In this document: positions 7,806 through 15,110 of the stretch, one piece after another
How positions within the stretch are numbered: the first letter of the stretch is position 1
Layout of the letters: every line of letters starts with the position of its first letter
Program-made: the position numbers and the translations under genes
Origin: Lachnospiraceae bacterium UBA7202
GTDB lineage: Bacteria > Bacillota > Clostridia > Lachnospirales > Lachnospiraceae
Length of the DNA: 35,958 nucleotides
Assembly (NCBI GenBank): GCA_002490705.1
Contig: DKUO01000020.1
Coordinates: 682-36,639 of the forward strand
Direction: 5' to 3'
Notes under the pieces: generated by a model
What the model saw: only the letters and a program-made list of their open reading frames with translations
The model's database searches: none
What the model was told of the DNA's origin: nothing

Positions 7806-8303
7806 ATGGACAATTATCAACCGACTCCCCGAATTGCCTTCACCGATCTTCTCCTGCGCGATCACCCAGAAGCCATCGCATGGATCAGGGGAAACGCGGA
7901 AACCTCCACCTTGAGCGGTATGGTCAAGTTCTATCATACCATCTACGGCGGCGTGTTGGTGGAAACGCAGATTTTCGGACTCCCCAACGTTGAGATTCCC
8001 GGATCAAGTAATTTCTATGCCATGCACATACATGAAACCGGGGACTGTAGCGATAACTTTGAACACACGGGCGCCCATTATAATCCAAAAGATGCAGCCC
8101 ATCCCAACCATGCCGGCGATATGCCGCCTCTTCTCGGCAGTCAGGGCTATGCCTACAGCGTATTCTATGACAAAAGATTTGCCATTCCGGAAATTATCGG
8201 AAAAGCCGTTATCATCCACGAAGGGCCGGATGATTTCACAACCCAGCCCGCCGGAAACGCAGGTAAAAAAATCGGTTGTGGGAAAATCAAGTGGGCCGTC
8301 TGA
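7806..8303 (+). CDS. Cu/Zn superoxide dismutase
   Basis: This 165-residue enzyme would dismutate superoxide to peroxide and oxygen. All metal ligands of the family are visible: H74 and H76 (MHIHE), H91 (GAHYNP), H99, H102 and D105 (HPNHAGD), and H138 (IIHEGPDD). The disulfide pair C81/C158 is also present. The active-site arginine (Arg143 in the human enzyme) is replaced by lysine (K155 in GNAGKKIGCG). There is no signal peptide, so it appears cytosolic, unlike most bacterial Cu/Zn enzymes, which are periplasmic or lipid-anchored. AGGAG (7794-7798) sits 7 bases before the ATG. It is divergent from the dlt-like operon and ends inside a GC-rich hairpin shared with the convergent gene. Confidence 0.93.
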   Translation: MDNYQPTPRIAFTDLLLRDHPEAIAWIRGNAETSTLSGMVKFYHTIYGGVLVETQIFGLPNVEIPGSSNFYAMHIHETGDCSDNFEHTGAHYNPKDAAHPNHAGDMPPLLGSQGYAYSVFYDKRFAIPEIIGKAVIIHEGPDDFTTQPAGNAGKKIGCGKIKWAV

Positions 8304-8316
8304 AAACAGACGGCCC
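8293..8316. terminator. Convergent GC-rich terminator hairpin
   Basis: A 10-bp perfect stem, GGGCCGTCTG (8293-8302) with CAGACGGCCC (8307-8316), has an AAAA loop. It overlaps the dismutase stop codon and ends 4 bases before the stop of the opposing gene. The T-tracts are weak on both sides, but the position suggests a bidirectional terminator. Confidence 0.7.
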
Positions 8317-8320
8317 TCTC

Positions 8321-8857
8321 CTACTTGCGAAACAATGCGCGAAATACAGTCCGAATCAACGGCTGAATAAAAAACAGCTGGCTGAAAAACGCAAAGGGAA
8401 AATTAAAACACACCAGCTTCACCCAGTTTGCTAACAAGGTCGCCAAATGAAATCCCGCATAGTAGGGATAGTAAAACCATGCCGCCAGAAAGCTCATGGC
8501 CGGGCACATCAGCCCTACTGTGGCGCAGATAATCGCACTCTCAAAAATGACGGGATGGGTTTTCCCGATCTCAAAATTTTTACAGGCAAGTTTAAAGGAG
8601 CAGGGACTTCCCATCACACACTCCAACCCGTAAGCAAAAAGAAACTCAATCAGAATCACCGCCCAGATCGGCAGCATCCTCCCAAACATATAAACGTCGC
8701 CCTGTTTGTTAATTGCATGAATCACGGAATCAGCATTGTTTATCTGCATAAGCGTCGATCCGTTGACCACATACAGACTGTAAAACACATAGGCGTGGAC
8801 CGTTACCAAAACGGTCAGGAAGGCAAACACCATCCTTTGAAATTGATTTTCCGGCAT
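8321..8857 (-). CDS. DUF2798-like four-helix membrane protein
   Basis: This 178-residue integral membrane protein starts MPENQFQRMVFAFLTVLVTV. Hydrophobic segments lie near residues 9-28, 60-80, 106-128 and 142-168. The start PxxQFQRMVFAFLTV and the WAVILIEFLFAY segment resemble the DUF2798 family, whose role is unknown. The start at 8857 is set by AGGAGGA (8864-8870), 6 bases upstream; an in-frame extension to 8953 is only open leader sequence. The gene is preceded by a leader of about 140 bases holding a small ORF and a long hairpin, so expression is probably inducible by attenuation. It is convergent with the dismutase. Family assignment is from memory of the motif and moderately sure. Confidence 0.7.
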   Translation of the reverse strand: MPENQFQRMVFAFLTVLVTVHAYVFYSLYVVNGSTLMQINNADSVIHAINKQGDVYMFGRMLPIWAVILIEFLFAYGLECVMGSPCSFKLACKNFEIGKTHPVIFESAIICATVGLMCPAMSFLAAWFYYPYYAGFHLATLLANWVKLVCFNFPFAFFSQLFFIQPLIRTVFRALFRK

Positions 8858-8885
8858 AACTTTTCCTCCTTTTTTGCACACAAAA

Positions 8886-8967
8886 ACACAGGCAGAGCTT
8901 TGCGAAATCCGTATACGGAACAAAACATGTTCCGTAATCAGCTTTACGTGCAAAGCACTACCTGTGT
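8886..8967 (-). promoter_or_regulatory. Structured leader hairpin (putative attenuator)
   Basis: Three nested inverted repeats fold the leader into one long stem: ACACAGG (8886-8892) with CCTGTGT (8961-8967), GCTTTGC (8897-8903) with GCAAAGC (8950-8956), and TACGGAACA (8914-8922) with TGTTCCGTA (8928-8936). On the minus strand the outer stem runs into TTTT, then the AGGAGG of the membrane protein gene. The 5' arm overlaps the leader peptide ORF, so a ribosome there would open the outer helices. Transcription or translation attenuation is inferred. Confidence 0.65.
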
Positions 8968-8970
8968 CAT
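8944..8970 (-). CDS. Leader peptide MTQVVLCT
   Basis: This minus-strand ORF of eight codons (nine if the preceding ATG at 8971-8973 is used) has the ribosome site AAGGA (8977-8981) 6 bases upstream. It begins about 30 bases after the predicted transcription start and ends inside the 5' arm of the leader hairpin. Position and overlap are those of attenuation leader peptides such as those before erm or drug-efflux genes. No biosynthetic amino-acid run is present, so drug-induced or translation-stress stalling is more likely than amino-acid sensing. Expression is inferred, not shown. Confidence 0.5.
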   Translation of the reverse strand: MTQVVLCT

Positions 8971-9004
8971 CATGTATCCTTGTTTTTATTTGATTGCCGT
9001 TAGG

Positions 9005-9034
9005 ATTTTATCATATTTTTTTCAAAAAAGTCAA
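9005..9034 (-). promoter_or_regulatory. Promoter of the DUF2798-like gene and leader
   Basis: On the minus strand TTGACT (9029-9034) and TAAAAT (9005-9010) are separated by 18 bases, with a TG one base before the -10. The transcript would begin near 8998, leaving a leader of about 140 bases. Confidence 0.7.
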
Positions 9035-9044
9035 CCTTTTAAAA

Positions 9045-9722
9045 TCATTTATCAGCAATGCCGATCAGATAGATCAGCTTGGGATCCCACCGTGAAATAT
9101 GTCCGACTGCTTCCTGCAATGTCTGATAAGGGACGCTCTCCCTGTACCGCCCCTTTGCATCTCTGTAATAGGCATTGTGAAGCACATAGCTCCCATCCGG
9201 TCTTTTCGTTATACAGACTGTGTGAATCTGTTTGGTGATATCATTTTTGTCGTTTATGACCGTGGCGATCATGACGGCATATTTCCTGCCGACTGCTTCC
9301 ACTGCCGGTTCATTCTCCCCGTCCGCTGTCTCGACCGAAAAGCCGTTTCCCCTGAAATAGTTCCGAATCGCCGTGGGTGCGACTCCGAATTTTCCAAAAA
9401 GCGCCGCGCCCCGTTTTTCATAGCTGCGGATCAGCTCTGCCATATCCTGTTTGGATCCCGTAGCTCCCAACGCTTTTCCGGCATTGTATGCGGCCATAAT
9501 CTCACACCCGGCATAGGCCATGCTCTGCCGCTTCCCAAGACCAAAATAAATGTTTCCCCACTCGCCCTGATTCTCAATATAAGCGTTCGTCATAGTCCAA
9601 AAATCCCAGTCTGTCTGTTCCAGCCGGACCCTGTTTTCGCGATAGTGCTTCTCTCTCATAAAACCGGGTATCCGAAAAATCGAGAGAATGCGGTATACAA
9701 CCAGCAAAACGCGACTGCTCAT
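9045..9722 (-). CDS. Papain-like (C39-like) cysteine peptidase-fold protein
   Basis: This 225-residue protein has a plausible papain-like triad: C73 in MAYAGCEIMAAYNA at the start of a helix, H167 in KQIHTVCI, and N183 in VLHNAYYRD. Q66 upstream could form the oxyanion hole. The layout resembles peptidase C39-like domains, though no transporter is fused. A hydrophobic stretch near residues 4-20 could anchor it. The start at 9722 is chosen because its ATG overlaps the TGA of the upstream lyase (ATGA), which implies translational coupling; the longer in-frame ORF to 9806 would run into that gene. Its substrate and its link to sulfur metabolism are unknown. Confidence 0.6.
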   Translation of the reverse strand: MSSRVLLVVYRILSIFRIPGFMREKHYRENRVRLEQTDWDFWTMTNAYIENQGEWGNIYFGLGKRQSMAYAGCEIMAAYNAGKALGATGSKQDMAELIRSYEKRGAALFGKFGVAPTAIRNYFRGNGFSVETADGENEPAVEAVGRKYAVMIATVINDKNDITKQIHTVCITKRPDGSYVLHNAYYRDAKGRYRESVPYQTLQEAVGHISRWDPKLIYLIGIADK

Positions 9723-10894
9723 ATCACTGTCCTGATCCTGTCCATCGCTTCCTTTAACACACTTCTCGGACAGGTCACGTTGATTCTCTGGAAGCCGCTT
9801 CCGCATTCCCCGAATATTTTACCGCTGTCCAGCCACAGCTTCGCCTTGTGAATAATCAGATTGTCCAATTCTTCCACCGAAAGTCCCGTCCCCGAAAAAT
9901 CCAGCCAGACAAGATAGGTTCCCTCGTGCTCTGTCATGGTCACGCCGGGCAGGTTCTGCTCCACATAGTCCCTTACAAACTCGATATTGCCGCGGACATA
10001 GGAAATCATAGCCTGATACCATTCCTCACCCTTGCTGTAGGCGGTCTCGCAGGCAACAAGGCCCATCACGCCAAGCTGGCTGATGCCCGCCGCGTCAAGC
10101 TGCTTCCTGAAACGTTTCCGCAAATCCCGATTGGGAATAAAAATATTTGACATTACCATAGTAGCCAAATTGAATGTCTTACTCGGAGAGGTACAGATAA
10201 TGCTGATCTCTTCATATTCCTTTTTCAGGCCCGCAAACACAGAATGGCTGCCCTGAAAAATGAAATCATGGTGAATCTCATCGCTCACCACGATCACGCC
10301 GTGGGCGAGACAGATATCGCCCAGTCGGATCAGTTCCTCCGCCGTCCAGACGCGCCCAACCGGATTGTGAGGGCTGCACAGGAAGAACAATTTGATTTTA
10401 TGCTCCACAATCTGTCTCTCAAAATCTTCGAAATCTATATGGTAACGGTTATCCTCTCCCCGATACAGGGTATTGCTCACCACCTGTCTGCCGTTGTCTG
10501 TAATCACCTCAGAGAAGGGATAATAAACCGGAAGCTGAATCAGCACCGCATCGCCGGGTTCGGTGTAAGCCTTTACCGCCATAGCAAGGGCCGTCACCAC
10601 GCCCGGCGTCTTTACCAGCCAATCCTCCTTGGGCTGCCAGTCATGATGCCTTACCATCCAATCCCTTACAATCTCGAAATAGGGTGTCTGCACCTCGCTG
10701 TAGCCAAAGACGCCCTCCCTTGCCCGCTCCACCAGCGCGTCCTCTATGTAGGAGGAGGTCTTAAAGTCCATGTCCGCTACCCACAGTGGAAGCAAACCCT
10801 CCGGCATTCCATAGGCTTTTGCAAAATCATATTTCAGTGACCGGGTATTTTTTCTCTCAATTACACTGTCAAAATCAAGGTTTCTCTCCGCCAT
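9719..10894 (-). CDS. MalY/PatB-family PLP-dependent cystathionine beta-lyase
   Basis: This 391-residue fold-type I PLP enzyme has N-terminal LPLWVADMDF (the MalY/PatB hallmark), LPVYYPF near 121-127, SPHNPVGRVW (N177), SDEIHHDF (D205) and the Schiff-base lysine TSPSKTFNLA (K239). The C-terminus holds the carboxylate-binding region FQRINVTCP. Such enzymes cleave C-S bonds of cystathionine or cysteine to give homocysteine or sulfide, pyruvate and ammonia. It is the second gene of the operon, 34 bases after the trans-sulfuration enzyme, and it overlaps the papain-like gene by ATGA. AAAGGAAAA precedes its ATG. The family is certain; beta-lyase rather than aminotransferase activity is likely. Confidence 0.9.
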   Translation of the reverse strand: MAERNLDFDSVIERKNTRSLKYDFAKAYGMPEGLLPLWVADMDFKTSSYIEDALVERAREGVFGYSEVQTPYFEIVRDWMVRHHDWQPKEDWLVKTPGVVTALAMAVKAYTEPGDAVLIQLPVYYPFSEVITDNGRQVVSNTLYRGEDNRYHIDFEDFERQIVEHKIKLFFLCSPHNPVGRVWTAEELIRLGDICLAHGVIVVSDEIHHDFIFQGSHSVFAGLKKEYEEISIICTSPSKTFNLATMVMSNIFIPNRDLRKRFRKQLDAAGISQLGVMGLVACETAYSKGEEWYQAMISYVRGNIEFVRDYVEQNLPGVTMTEHEGTYLVWLDFSGTGLSVEELDNLIIHKAKLWLDSGKIFGECGSGFQRINVTCPRSVLKEAMDRIRTVI

Positions 10895-10928
10895 AATTTT
10901 CCTTTCTCCATGCCGGCATTTTAGCTTT

Positions 10929-12086
10929 CTACCTACTCTCTATTTCATGAAAAACGCCCGCAAGTTCATCCAACAGATCCTCTCCGTCCTCAATCCCCAC
11001 CGACATGCGCAGGGTGCTCTCTGTAATCCCGTTTCTCTCCCGGATCTCCTTCGGGACGTCGGCATGGGTCTGGGTCGTCGGATAAGTGATCAGCGTTTCC
11101 ACACCGCCAAGGCTTTCCGCATACCGGATCAGCTTCACCTTCTCCAAAACTGCCAGAGCAAATTCCCGGCTCTCGAGTTTAAAAGTCAGCATCGCCCCGA
11201 AGCCTCTCGCCTGTCTCTTCATAATTTCATGACCCGGATGCTCCGGGAGTCCCGGATAAATAACCTCCGTCACACTTTGCTGTCCCTTTAACCACTCCGC
11301 AATCCCTTTTGCATTCTCCTGCGCTTTTTCCATACGGACGCCAAGGGTTTTGATCCCCCGCAGGATGAGCCAGCTGTCAAAGGGCGCCAGCCCCGCACCC
11401 GTGGTCTTAATCAGGAAGCGCAGCCTCTCCCTCACGTCCTCTCTGTTCGTCACCAGAAAGCCTGCCAGCGTATCGTTATGCCCGCCCAGATATTTCGTGC
11501 CGCTGTGAATCACAATATCTGCGCCCAGGTCAAGCGGATTTTGAAAATAGGGCGATAGAAACGTATTGTCCACAATCAACAGCACACCGTGCCGCTTCGC
11601 GATCTCCGCCGTCTTTTTGATATCCGTCACATGCATCATGGGATTGGTCGGCGTCTCGATATAAATGGCCTTTGTGTTTTCTTTGATATAGCTTTCTATG
11701 TTTTCTTTATAGCAGTCAATACTCGTAAAGTCAATGCCGTTTTTCCGGGAGACATGCTCAAACAGACGGATACTTCCGCCGTAGAGATCCGCATCCACAA
11801 TCAGATGATCCCCCGGCGCAAACAATTCCATCATCAGAGAAATGGCCGCCATACCGGAGGATAACGCCAAAGCGTCGATCCCGTTTTCCAGTGAAGCCAC
11901 CACCTTTTCCACCTGCTCTCTCGTCGGGTTTTGTAATCTGCTGTAGTCAAAGCCGGTGCTCTGTCCCACCGCAGGGTGCGCGTAGGTCGCCGACTGATAA
12001 ATCGGGAAACTGATCGCGCCGTAATGGGCAAGCCGCCCTTCATCCTCCTCCAAGTGTATGCATTTCGTTCCGATTCCCCGTGCCAT
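10929..12086 (-). CDS. Trans-sulfuration PLP enzyme (cystathionine gamma-synthase/lyase)
   Basis: This 385-residue Cys/Met metabolism PLP enzyme has FDYSRLQNPT (46-55), SSGMAAIS (76-83), ETPTNPMMHV (144-153), IVDNTF (171-176) and the PLP lysine HSGTKYLGGHND (K198). The C-terminus SLGGVETLITYP is typical of the MetB/MetC/CGL group. These enzymes join or split cystathionine in cysteine-methionine exchange; the exact reaction cannot be told from sequence. It heads the three-gene operon with AGGAGGAG just before its ATG, a sigma-A promoter about 65 bases upstream and a perfect 9-bp dyad just above the -35. Pairing with a MalY-type lyase suggests sulfur assimilation or H2S formation. Confidence 0.9.
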   Translation of the reverse strand: MARGIGTKCIHLEEDEGRLAHYGAISFPIYQSATYAHPAVGQSTGFDYSRLQNPTREQVEKVVASLENGIDALALSSGMAAISLMMELFAPGDHLIVDADLYGGSIRLFEHVSRKNGIDFTSIDCYKENIESYIKENTKAIYIETPTNPMMHVTDIKKTAEIAKRHGVLLIVDNTFLSPYFQNPLDLGADIVIHSGTKYLGGHNDTLAGFLVTNREDVRERLRFLIKTTGAGLAPFDSWLILRGIKTLGVRMEKAQENAKGIAEWLKGQQSVTEVIYPGLPEHPGHEIMKRQARGFGAMLTFKLESREFALAVLEKVKLIRYAESLGGVETLITYPTTQTHADVPKEIRERNGITESTLRMSVGIEDGEDLLDELAGVFHEIESR

Positions 12087-12149
12087 ACTCTCCTCCTGTA
12101 TCTGCCTGTCCGCACTGTCTTAAAACAGGTCCATCTTATGTTTCGATTA

Positions 12150-12178
12150 AGTATAGCAGATTAGTAGGAAATAATCAA
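12150..12178 (-). promoter_or_regulatory. Sigma-A promoter of the sulfur operon
   Basis: On the minus strand TTGATT (12173-12178) and TATACT (12150-12155) are 17 bases apart, with a TGC extended -10. The untranslated leader is only about 55 bases, too short for a SAM riboswitch or T-box. Confidence 0.8.
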
Positions 12179-12187
12179 TCTATATTT

Positions 12188-12208
12188 TTCCTATTTGCTA
12201 AATAGGAA
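12188..12208. promoter_or_regulatory. 9-bp dyad operator upstream of the sulfur operon
   Basis: TTCCTATTT (12188-12196) and AAATAGGAA (12200-12208) form a perfect inverted repeat around GCT. It ends 9 bases above the -35 box, a position suited to a LysR-type activator or an Rrf2/CymR-like regulator of cysteine metabolism. The regulator is not in the window; the assignment is inferred. Confidence 0.55.
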
Positions 12209-12335
12209 TATGAATTGTTGAAAATTTTTCTATTCTGCAACCATCCGTTGACAAAATTCCATCAAAAGTTGGTGGTATGCAACCGCCTGTCCCCTGTAAT
12301 ATTCTCGCATGAAATATACCTTTTAAATGCAATTC

Positions 12336-13031
12336 CTATTCTTCAATTGTTCTATTTATGTAGAAAGCATAACTCAGCGATACAACAACTATAAATACAG
12401 TTACTATGTACAACATCAATTTGTTTCCCTCACTAAATATGCTCAAACTATTAAATACTGCATGCGTAATGATACATGGTATAAGGGATTTACTCTTATA
12501 GAAAATAATAACAAGCATATATCCGATTGCCGTTGCGTAGCAAATTTGCATTAATGTTGGAATTAAACTTGCCCCATTCAACAAATTCACAATATGCCCC
12601 ATTCCAAAAGTAATAGCACTAACGATAATGGCACTTTTTAAATTGTCTTTTGCCATCATCTTAAAAAGAAATCCACGGAAAATCATTTCTTCCAAAAAGC
12701 CCACATTAATCATTGTTATAGTGTGAAACAGGATTTCACTTGGCGTATTATTAATGTGAAAACCATTCCACAGTTGAACAGATACAATTAACAATAAGGG
12801 AATAGAATACAGATATTTCTTTAAATCTGTCACCTTGGTTAAACCGTAAAAAGTTACTCGTTTCAGGCTAATGACCAATGCCAGCAACACTACAGAAAAT
12901 ATAGTGTTTGTAATTGCACTTCTATAATCTGTCGTTCCAAAGTTCTGCCTGCAATAAGAATTAATTACCACATACAAAACGATTAATAGCATACAACATA
13001 AATTTTCATGTTTTTCAAATATCTTTTTCAT
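12336..13031 (-). CDS. CPBP-family intramembrane metalloprotease
   Basis: This 231-residue membrane protein has six to eight hydrophobic segments and the three CPBP/Abi motifs: LEEMIFRGFLF (EExxxR, near 113-123), FGMGHIVN (His near 143) and ITHAVFN (His near 187). CPBP proteins are membrane-embedded proteases related to CAAX peptidases; many in Firmicutes link to bacteriocin immunity or signalling. It starts one base after the stop of a TetR-family regulator gene and surely shares its transcript. A+T content is higher than in the flanking metabolic genes, which hints at acquired DNA. The substrate is unknown. Confidence 0.9.
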   Translation of the reverse strand: MKKIFEKHENLCCMLLIVLYVVINSYCRQNFGTTDYRSAITNTIFSVVLLALVISLKRVTFYGLTKVTDLKKYLYSIPLLLIVSVQLWNGFHINNTPSEILFHTITMINVGFLEEMIFRGFLFKMMAKDNLKSAIIVSAITFGMGHIVNLLNGASLIPTLMQICYATAIGYMLVIIFYKSKSLIPCIITHAVFNSLSIFSEGNKLMLYIVTVFIVVVSLSYAFYINRTIEE

Positions 13032-13032
13032 C

Positions 13033-13599
13033 TTAGTCTCTTTTCACAGTACAAACTGCTCCTTCAAATATTTTATCAAGTGCCCTTATTACATCCTGCT
13101 CATTATAGAGCATTGTATTATTGGCATATAAACTTGCATACCCATGAGAAAAAATGAATAATGTAGTAAAAGCTTCCTTTGCAGCCTCCATCGATATGTC
13201 CAGTTCATTCTGTAACATACCAAGCATGGGGAACAATTCTTCCGTTTCTAACAGTTCCAGCATACTAACTCCCGAAAACTCATTGGATTGAAACAGAAAA
13301 CGAAAAAGATTTCTTTCCTCTATGGCGAATTTTATATAATTCATACCTATTTCCAACATCGGATTTTCGCAAGTCATCTCCAAATTCATCAGATAAGCCG
13401 TATGATACTCATCCGCCTTTTTATACACCGCTTTCTTAATATCTTCCACAGTCGAAAAATAGTATAGTACCGGCTGTGTGGAACAGCTTAACTGCTCTGA
13501 AATGCTTCGAGCCGTCACCTTGTCTGCACCTTCCTTCCGCACAATCTCAAAAGCAGTGTCCACTATCATTTCTCTTGTTATTTTTGCTTTTGGTGGCAT
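13033..13599 (-). CDS. TetR-family transcriptional regulator
   Basis: This 188-residue regulator has an N-terminal TetR helix-turn-helix: ITREMIVDTAFEIVRKEG, then VTARSISEQLSCSTQPVLYYF (residues about 8-50), followed by a helical ligand domain. The start at 13599 (MPPKAKIT) is chosen because GAGGAGGG lies 6 bases upstream; the in-frame extension to 13635 would overlap the promoter. It is cotranscribed with the CPBP protease, one base apart. A 12-bp palindrome, TGTTATATAACA, overlaps its -10 box and is the likely autoregulatory operator. It probably represses itself and the protease in response to an unknown ligand. Confidence 0.92.
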   Translation of the reverse strand: MPPKAKITREMIVDTAFEIVRKEGADKVTARSISEQLSCSTQPVLYYFSTVEDIKKAVYKKADEYHTAYLMNLEMTCENPMLEIGMNYIKFAIEERNLFRFLFQSNEFSGVSMLELLETEELFPMLGMLQNELDISMEAAKEAFTTLFIFSHGYASLYANNTMLYNEQDVIRALDKIFEGAVCTVKRD

Positions 13600-13622
13600 A
13601 ATTCCCTCCTCAATATAATTGC

Positions 13623-13659
13623 TGTTATATAACATACATTATATTTTGCTCTTTGTCAA
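13623..13659 (-). promoter_or_regulatory. TetR-gene promoter with overlapping palindromic operator
   Basis: On the minus strand TTGACA (13654-13659) is 17 bases from TATGTT (13631-13636). The perfect palindrome TGTTATATAACA (13623-13634) covers most of the -10, so bound repressor would block RNA polymerase. Confidence 0.7.
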
Positions 13660-13670
13660 TAATAAAATAT

Positions 13671-13699
13671 GGAGCATGTGCTATTTTTACACATACTCC
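13671..13699. terminator. Terminator hairpin between the DUF1016 remnant and TetR gene
   Basis: GGAGCATGTG (13671-13680) pairs with CACATACTCC (13690-13699) at 9 of 10 positions around a 9-base A/T loop. On the minus strand it is followed by a T-rich run (ATATTTTATTATT). It would end transcripts of the broken nuclease gene before the TetR promoter. Confidence 0.6.
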
Positions 13700-13840
13700 A
13701 TACAATAAACCAATGCGAAACTTCGAGTTTTTCTTCTATTTTGTTCTTTTATTTTACCACACCAAGTCTAGATATTCTACCAACTAAATTCTTTAAAATA
13801 CCTCAAGTGAGAATTCAAGGCTTCGCGAGCTTTTCTACTG

Positions 13841-14902
13841 TTACATTCCCATTTCTTCCAATTCTTTTAGCATAAATTCTTCCAATTTCCTCTTATCCGG
13901 CAAATGGAGCATATATGTTGAGACAAACAGTTGGTTATCCATTCCTGATAACGCATATTCTACCATCTGCGAACCCTTATCGGTGCAAAGCAAAATTCCA
14001 ACCGGCGGATTGTCACCCGGCAACATTTCGTTCTTTTTGTAGTAACCTACGTACGCATTTAATTGTCCTAAATCCTCATGCTTAAACTCATCATTCTTCA
14101 ATTCTATAATAACATTGCAGTGCAACAATCTGTTATAGAAAACCAAATCGATAAAATAATATTTATCATCAATTATGATACGCTTTTGCCTTGCTTCAAA
14201 GCAAAAACCTTGTCCTAATTCAAGCATGAATTCCTGCAAATGGTCCATTAATGCCTGCTCTAAATCAGATTCGCTTACGGCTTCTTTGGCATCCAATCCA
14301 AGAAATTCAAAGGTAAACGGATCTTTGATTGTTAGCGCATTTGAAATAGCATTATCTACTGACTTCGTCAATAATAGTTCCGGCTTTTTGCTGATTCCTG
14401 CTCTCACATACAGATTTGTTTTTATTTATCTACGAAGTTCTCTTACACTCCAATTACATTTCATACATTCTGTTTCATAAAAAAATCTTTCAAAAGAATC
14501 TTCAATCACCATAATTTCTCTTATATGAGAAAAAGAAAGATTGCTTACCAAAACTTCTGGCTTCGTTTCAAATTGGTTCGACACTGTCGAACTTTTTTCA
14601 AAATCCGGTAATTCAAATTGGTTCGACACCATCGCACCAATTTGAGGATATAATAAATAAAAATTGCGGCAAAGCTTGAATAGTGTAGAGTTCATTCCTT
14701 TTTGTGAAATCTCTTTTTCCAAATTTTTCAATAGCTGTGTTCCATATTCAGCTCTGTCGCTTCCAGCCTGCTCATATTCTACAATGTAGTATCCAATTGC
14801 CCAATTTCGTAAAGTCATAAGTTGATTTACGGCACTTTTGGCTGTAGTACCTGCTTTATCGTTTATATCTTTTATAGAATTAGCTAATTTTTCAAATTTC
14901 AT
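13841..14902 (-). pseudogene. DUF1016/YhcG-family PD-(D/E)XK nuclease with in-frame stop
   Basis: Two same-frame ORFs (14426-14902, 158 codons; 13841-14407, 188 codons) together give a typical 353-residue YhcG-type protein. The N-terminal half has the DUF1016 helical domain (TLRNWAIGYYIVEYEQAG, then CNWSVRELRR). The second half has the nuclease core: FIDLVFYNR with IIELKNDEF, plus GQLNAYVGYY. They are split only by a TAA at 14426-14428, where relatives have glutamine (RRQI); one base change from CAA explains it. The frame continues intact on both sides, so the lesion is recent. The promoter and AGAGG ribosome site remain good. Such nucleases occur in restriction and phage-defence islands. Confidence 0.85.
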
Positions 14903-14940
14903 GATGTTTTCCTCTACTTGAAATTATTGTCTTGCCATTC

Positions 14941-14969
14941 ATTATAGCAATAGCACTTGTTTATATCAA
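14941..14969 (-). promoter_or_regulatory. Promoter of the DUF1016 gene
   Basis: On the minus strand TTGATA (14964-14969) and TATAAT (14941-14946) are 17 bases apart with a TGC extended -10. Confidence 0.8.
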
Positions 14970-15110
14970 TCCGGAAAGAATTTTCGATTATCTACTTTTT
15001 CCCTTTCCACGCTTAGAAACAGTACTCTTTAGCAAGATTGATTAACATTAACAATATCATTAAGTAAGGGAAAACGGCACGGCAAACCCTGATGTCAATA
15101 ATCTGATCCG

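Noticed and set aside
8858..8953. N-terminal extension of the DUF2798-like protein from a TTG at 8953
   Set aside because: The extension runs through the leader hairpin, and AGGAGG lies directly before the ATG at 8857.
9099..9851. Plus-strand ORF of 250 codons opposite the papain-like and lyase genes
   Set aside because: It overlaps two well-supported minus-strand genes and shows no family motif.
12087..12150. SAM riboswitch or T-box before the sulfur operon
   Set aside because: The leader is only about 55 bases and shows no conserved T-box or S-box elements.
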